Shown: positions 60,003 to 64,000 of the stretch, piece after piece
Layout: the number at the start of each line of letters is the position of its first letter
Position numbering within the stretch: position 1 is the first letter of the stretch
DNA from: Diphasiastrum complanatum
Lineage: Eukaryota; Streptophyta; Lycopodiopsida; Lycopodiales; Lycopodiaceae
Direction of reading: 5' to 3'
Length of the DNA stretch: 64,000 nt
NCBI GenBank assembly: GCA_029204225.1
Contig: CM055093.1
Location: forward strand, 20,667,635 to 20,731,634
Translations under genes and position numbers: made by a program
Notes under the pieces: model-generated
The model's input: only the letters and a program-made list of their open reading frames with translations
What the model was told of the DNA's origin: nothing
Databases searched by the model: none

Positions 60003-60411
60003 GAAAACCTCGTTTGATCAGAAACCACTGCATTCAGAAGTCACTACGTTCAAAAGTTCAAGAAAGATCGCCCACAAGTTTGTTGAATAAACAATTGTTG
60101 ATACGACCTCTCAACTCCAGTGCTTGCACTACTCCAACTCCAACGATTGCGACTAAAGAGACAACAAGCAGATTGTAACTACTATTTACTCGTAATGGAT
60201 TTTTGGTGACTATTCTGCCCATTTCTGAACAGATTAAAAAGTAGAATAGTCACCTGTTTTTTTTTTTTTTAAATTTAGTGCAGATTTTGCCTGCGTCTGT
60301 CATGTGGCAGCATCGGATTGATCTCAAATTTTTTTAGTGCTGATTCTGCTTGCGCTTGCCATGTGGCAGCAAATGATTGGCTTCAAAAGGGTCCAAAAGT
60401 CCATTACGCAA

Positions 60412-60453
60412 TGGAATGGCCTAGGCATAATGGCCTCTGCCCAGGCCATTCCA
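60412..60453. repeat. 16-bp stem hairpin
   Basis: TGGAATGGCCTAGGCA (60412-60427) pairs with TGCCCAGGCCATTCCA (60438-60453) with one mismatch around a 10-base loop. Confidence 0.8.
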
Positions 60454-61736
60454 TAGTACTGAATAAGTTGTTCTCATATGTGTACTTCATGCCAAACTGA
60501 AAGATTGCATGCAGAGGCTCAGAAAACCATGCAAACGAGCAGAAACACATGACAAATAGGAACCGCCAACTCACAGAAAGAAGACATTTACGATTTCCCA
60601 TGCGCACATATGAACTTCCTATTTAAGGAGCATGAAAATATAGCCGTTCAGTTTCATGCATATCGACGCTGGAAAACATGCCACATGGCTATCTGCCTGA
60701 GCAGAAAATTGAAACTTGGGTATAGGACAAAATTGTAACAAATTGAGTTTGGTACAATCTAAAGCCTCATACCAAACGATTGACAATAGCCAAAAAAACA
60801 AGAAAAGCAACTAGCCCAACACAATCATTTCAAGATCAAGCAATTCAAGTATATGACATGCATCCCAACAAATTTTAACATCTTCTAAACAAAATCAACT
60901 ACAACTACGTTGAACAAAAAATATACAATTATATGTATAATCAATCATGGATTATGTTGTCTAATACAACAAAATTGTAACCATAAGCAAATCTTATCAA
61001 TTTGTTGTACTTTTAGATGTCTATTCAAAACTTGCAATATCAAAATTGTAGAATTTACATAGACTAAAAATATGACAATATGACATGGCAAGGCCTTTGT
61101 GGCACAATTCCACACAGTTCTTGTTCATTGGGTAATGCAAAGGCTTAGTTGTGTTGCATGAATAAACTCCACCTTTTTAACTAAGTACATTTGGAAGCAC
61201 AAAGTAGACATCAAGTCTACATTTCACTATATGCCACCTCCTCAACACTATTCCAATAATGAAGTGGACCTCATATGCTTCTCCTAACCATTTTGTGTAC
61301 CTTCAAGTTCCTATAGTATGTCTAACCAAACCCACTTCATAGCAAATGCAACTCTATGCAATGGATGGGTGAAATGATGACGATTGTGTAAACTCGACTC
61401 TCGTTGCAGTGCAATGATGATTGTGAGCCGAACCCTCGTTGCACTTTGCAGTGGAGGAACAATCCTCTTCCAAGGGTACTTTTTGGTTGAGAGCTCTATC
61501 TCCAGCCCTCCTCGCATGTCGAGGCTCGGAAGGAGGGCAGTTCCTTGGATAAGGGTAGGCTTTAGAAATTGAGCTCCATGATCCATCATCTACTTCAATT
61601 AACATCCATTTCTGGCTTTGGGTAGACAGCAGTTTTGTATGCCAACAAGTTTTATTTGAGAGAGGTGACCGGTGATAGTAGGTGGTAAAGCAGTAACTGG
61701 TACAGCAGGTTCTCAGCTATTGGCTTTCTGCTTCTG

Positions 61737-61738
<2 letters not shown>

Positions 61739-61774
<36 letters not shown>
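61739..61774. repeat. (GA)18 tract before the auxilin-like gene
   Basis: A GA dinucleotide run about 160 bases before the ATG at 61937. GA/CT runs near transcription starts are common in plant promoters and leaders (GAGA-type elements), so this may be part of the core promoter or 5' UTR. Confidence 0.85.
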
Positions 61775-61776
<2 letters not shown>

Positions 61777-61936
61777 TGGTGGATCGAAGATCAATGCGTT
61801 TGTGAAGAGCGTGTTTGGGTTGTTTGCGAGCTTGATCAATTGCTGCTGCTGCGCAAGATCCAGAAGCGAGCTCTGTATTCATTGGGTTGGCTTGGATCTG
61901 GTTGTGTTGTGGGTGTTGAGGTGGAGGTGGGCAGCC

Positions 61937-63388
61937 ATGAAACCTGGCCGAAGCGACCACACCAAGAAGGCTGCAGTGCCGCTCAATAATTACCAGTTCG
62001 ATTTCGGGTTAGGAACAGGCTCCAGATCACATTCAGGCTCCAGCTTGAAAGAACAGAAACACAGCAGCAGCAGCTCTTTGGGATCAGGTAGGTCATCATC
62101 CTTGCCCACACAATCATCGACAACTGCAGCTTCATGGGCTTCTCATCCCTCTTCTGCTCCTCCTGTAAATCCCTCTAAACCCCAGCAGGGATTTGGGAAC
62201 TGGACAAAGGCAGGTGGGTGGCAGACCGGGCAGCAATCTCAGTCCATGGTGGGTGATATCACAGGCAAGAGCTGGGCGAAGGCAGATGGGGGATCAAAGG
62301 CAGCAGGAAGCATCGGTGTCGGTGTTGTGGGTGGGTTGGGTTCATCAAAAGCAGACATGTTTGGGGATCTTCTGGGCACCCCGTTCGCCCGCTCCGCTGC
62401 GCCTTCTTTGAAACCCTCGTCCGCTTCCCAGACACCATCCTTTTCCGTGGCTGCTCTTGGCTCTGCCCTTCCCAAGGGTCCATCCCTGAAGGATTCTATG
62501 CGATCTAAAACTGAGCCTCCTGTCTTTCCTGTGCCTGATCCTTCTGCCACCAGTGTAGAAAACCCCCTAAGCTCTTCAGGATTTGCTGCGCCATCGGCTG
62601 CTTCGGGCGATGCAGATGCCTTTGGGGACTTTTTCGGACCTCCAAGCAATCCTACCTCATTTTTCCAGGACCCTTTCCCATCTTCATCTCATGTCAGCCA
62701 GGAAAAGCCAATCAATGCGGATCCATTCGACTTTCTTCAAAGGCAAGGCAGTGCATCTGCTGACACATTCAGTTCTGGGCCAATTGGTGGCGAAGGCTTC
62801 AAACAGCCTACGAGTGCAGCTGGTGATGGTCTTCTCGGATCGGATTTCATGCCAGATCTCAGTTTTTCTTCCCACGTGAAGCCTACCAATACTCCACAAT
62901 CAAATCATCCTCATGATCTGCTTTCTGATATGTTTGCCAGTGGATCGTCTGCAACTTTCGATCCCATTGCATCAATCTTTGGCCCACAAAAGCCTTCATC
63001 AGTAAAAAAACAACCCGATCCATTGGAGGCATTGTGGTCTAGATCTGTCAGTGCAGCTCCTATTCCACCGCAAAGTCAGCCTTTGCAGACTGCAGATGAC
63101 TGGGGTATAGAGGATAATATTGGAGTAGGAACACAAGCAGCCTCTACGACAGAACTGGAAGAGCTTCCTCCCCCTCCTGTCGGTGTGAATGTGGTTATTG
63201 CCAAAAACAAAGGAGCAGAGTACTACAAGCAGGGCCAATTCCCTGATGCTATAAAGTGGTTAACATGGGCAGTGAGCCTTTGTGAGAGTAGTGAAAGCAG
63301 TGCAACGTTGGGTGAGATCCTCACCTGCAGGGTATCTTGTTACAAGGAGGTAGGGGAGTACAAGAAGGCAGTTGCGGATTGTTTTAAG
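61937..63388 (+). CDS. Auxilin-like/TPR clathrin-trafficking protein, first coding exon
   Basis: The ATG at 61937 (ccATGaaacc) opens MKPGRSDHTKKAAVPLNNYQ. The exon is exactly 484 codons and ends at a GTGCGT donor after DCFK. Residues 1-380 are Ser/Pro/Gly-rich and disordered. They carry repeated adaptor-type motifs: FGDLLG, DAFGDFFG, FFQDPF, ADPFDFLQ, HDLLSDMF and FDPIASIFG (DPF and DLL peptides that bind AP-2 and clathrin in related proteins). The end (NKGAEYYKQGQFPDAIKWLT ... GEILTCRVSCYKEVGEY) is a TPR pair. Conserved plant proteins with this layout act with clathrin coats, and some have a C-terminal J domain that recruits Hsp70. Any J domain here would lie beyond the window. An upstream extension in the same frame lacks an ATG. 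No defects are seen. Confidence 0.75.
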
Positions 63389-63560
63389 GTGCGTCTCATC
63401 TCCTTTATGACCCTGTGAACTTTAGTAGTGCAAGAAGAAATTAGCACCTTCCCAATTGCTCATCCGGTGGCTGATTAGTAGGATCAGAAGTAAATTCACT
63501 TTCATTCATTGAAATCTCTATTGATTTTTCTATCAATCTGATCGACATATGGGTTGGAAG
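63389..63560 (+). other. Start of the following intron
   Basis: Begins with GTGCGT. The frame runs into TGA at 63416. No acceptor completing the TPR is found before the window ends, so the intron is at least 600 bases long. Confidence 0.5.
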
Positions 63561-63970
63561 ATGATGGCCAAAGCATCAAATTTAGCCCAAACCTTTGTTG
63601 AAAGATTCTTTAGAATTTTTGGATCATTAGCAGATGTGGTGAGCAACAAAGATAGCCAATTCTTAGGACGATTATGGTTGGCTATATCAAAAGCTAGAAA
63701 CCTCATTGAGTTTTAATTCTTCAGATCATCTTGATTTGATGGTCAAGTGGAAAGCACAAATCAGATGATGGACACTATGTTGTGTGCATATTATCTAGTA
63801 GATTATGTGAATGGGAGAAAAATCTTCCTTTAATTGAGTTTGCTTTTGATAGTCATAAGCATTTTGCCATTGGATATAGCCTCTATATGCTTACGTATGG
63901 ATTCTAAACAAGATCACCATTTGTTGTGGAAGCTAAGGGGATCAATTCTCAAGGGGTAGCTGATTTTTTT
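63561..63970 (+). pseudogene. Ty3/gypsy integrase relic within the auxilin-like gene
   Basis: An open stretch reads MAKASNLAQTFVERFFRIFG followed by SLADVVSNKDSQFLGRLW, matching gypsy integrase (FxxxVxxxHGxPxxIVSDRDxxFxSxFW). The catalytic Asp may be the one in NKDSQF. Shifted frames then give LDGQVE-like and LPLIEFAFDSHKHFAIGYSL, the downstream integrase motifs (DGQTE ... LPLVEFAYNxxxHxxxGxxP). Stops and frameshifts show it is dead. Its position after the exon donor puts it in the host gene's intron, in the same orientation. Confidence 0.65.
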
Positions 63971-64000
63971 AAATGATATGCAAGAAATGTTACAACTAGC

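Overview
This window is nuclear DNA of a land plant. It has introns with plant-type splice sites, Ty1/copia and Ty3/gypsy elements, a CACTA transposon, and two plant-type host genes. The AT-rich sequence, sparse genes and layered old transposons fit a large repeat-rich genome. I lean towards a fern or other seed-free vascular plant, but the sequence does not settle this.

Layout. 1-2.8 kb: an unrecognised spliced gene with one internal stop, then, on the minus strand, two copies of a ULP1-like (C48 SUMO-protease) C-terminal module. One of these is joined in frame to a CENH3-like histone fold that has an amber codon in its alpha-N region. 3.0-7.0 kb: a two-gene unit. An unknown spliced plus-strand gene (3563-5079) lies behind a cluster of nine CACGTG boxes and a TATA box, and converges on a degenerate transposase-like gene on the minus strand. 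Relatives of this unit recur at 13-21.5 kb, 27.7-30.2 kb and 42.4-44.3 kb, with a divergent exon at 22.7-23.3 kb, so I treat it as a multi-copy DNA transposon family. 7-13 kb: copia fragments, tandem repeats and LTR pieces. 16.7-21.0 kb: an LTR retrotransposon nested in one transposon copy, with a 5-bp target-site duplication and a matching empty site at 43.7 kb. 21.7 kb: a 216-bp (CT)n tract. 24.8-26.5 kb: one end and part of the transposase of a CACTA element. 31-39.5 kb: two decayed copia elements on the minus strand with tRNA-Met-type primer-binding sites, next to a gypsy integrase tail. 42-46.6 kb: gypsy protease, transposon copy, SET-domain fragment, CACTA Tnp2 fragment, copia RT/RNase H fragment and LTR.

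Host genes. 48.3-52.1 kb (minus): a two-exon LRR receptor-like kinase of the PXC2/IRK/At3g28040 type. It has a non-canonical catalytic loop (HFN in place of HRD) and one apparent frameshift in the LRR region. 61.9-63.4 kb (plus): the first coding exon of an auxilin-like/TPR clathrin-trafficking protein. Its following sequence, probably an intron, carries a gypsy integrase relic and runs off the window.

Most coding sequence here is mobile-element debris. The two plausibly functional host loci are the receptor kinase (if the frameshift is an error) and the auxilin-like gene. The most unusual items are the CENH3/ULP1 chimera, the G-box-driven unknown gene with its partner transposase, and the SET-domain fragment beside CACTA sequence.
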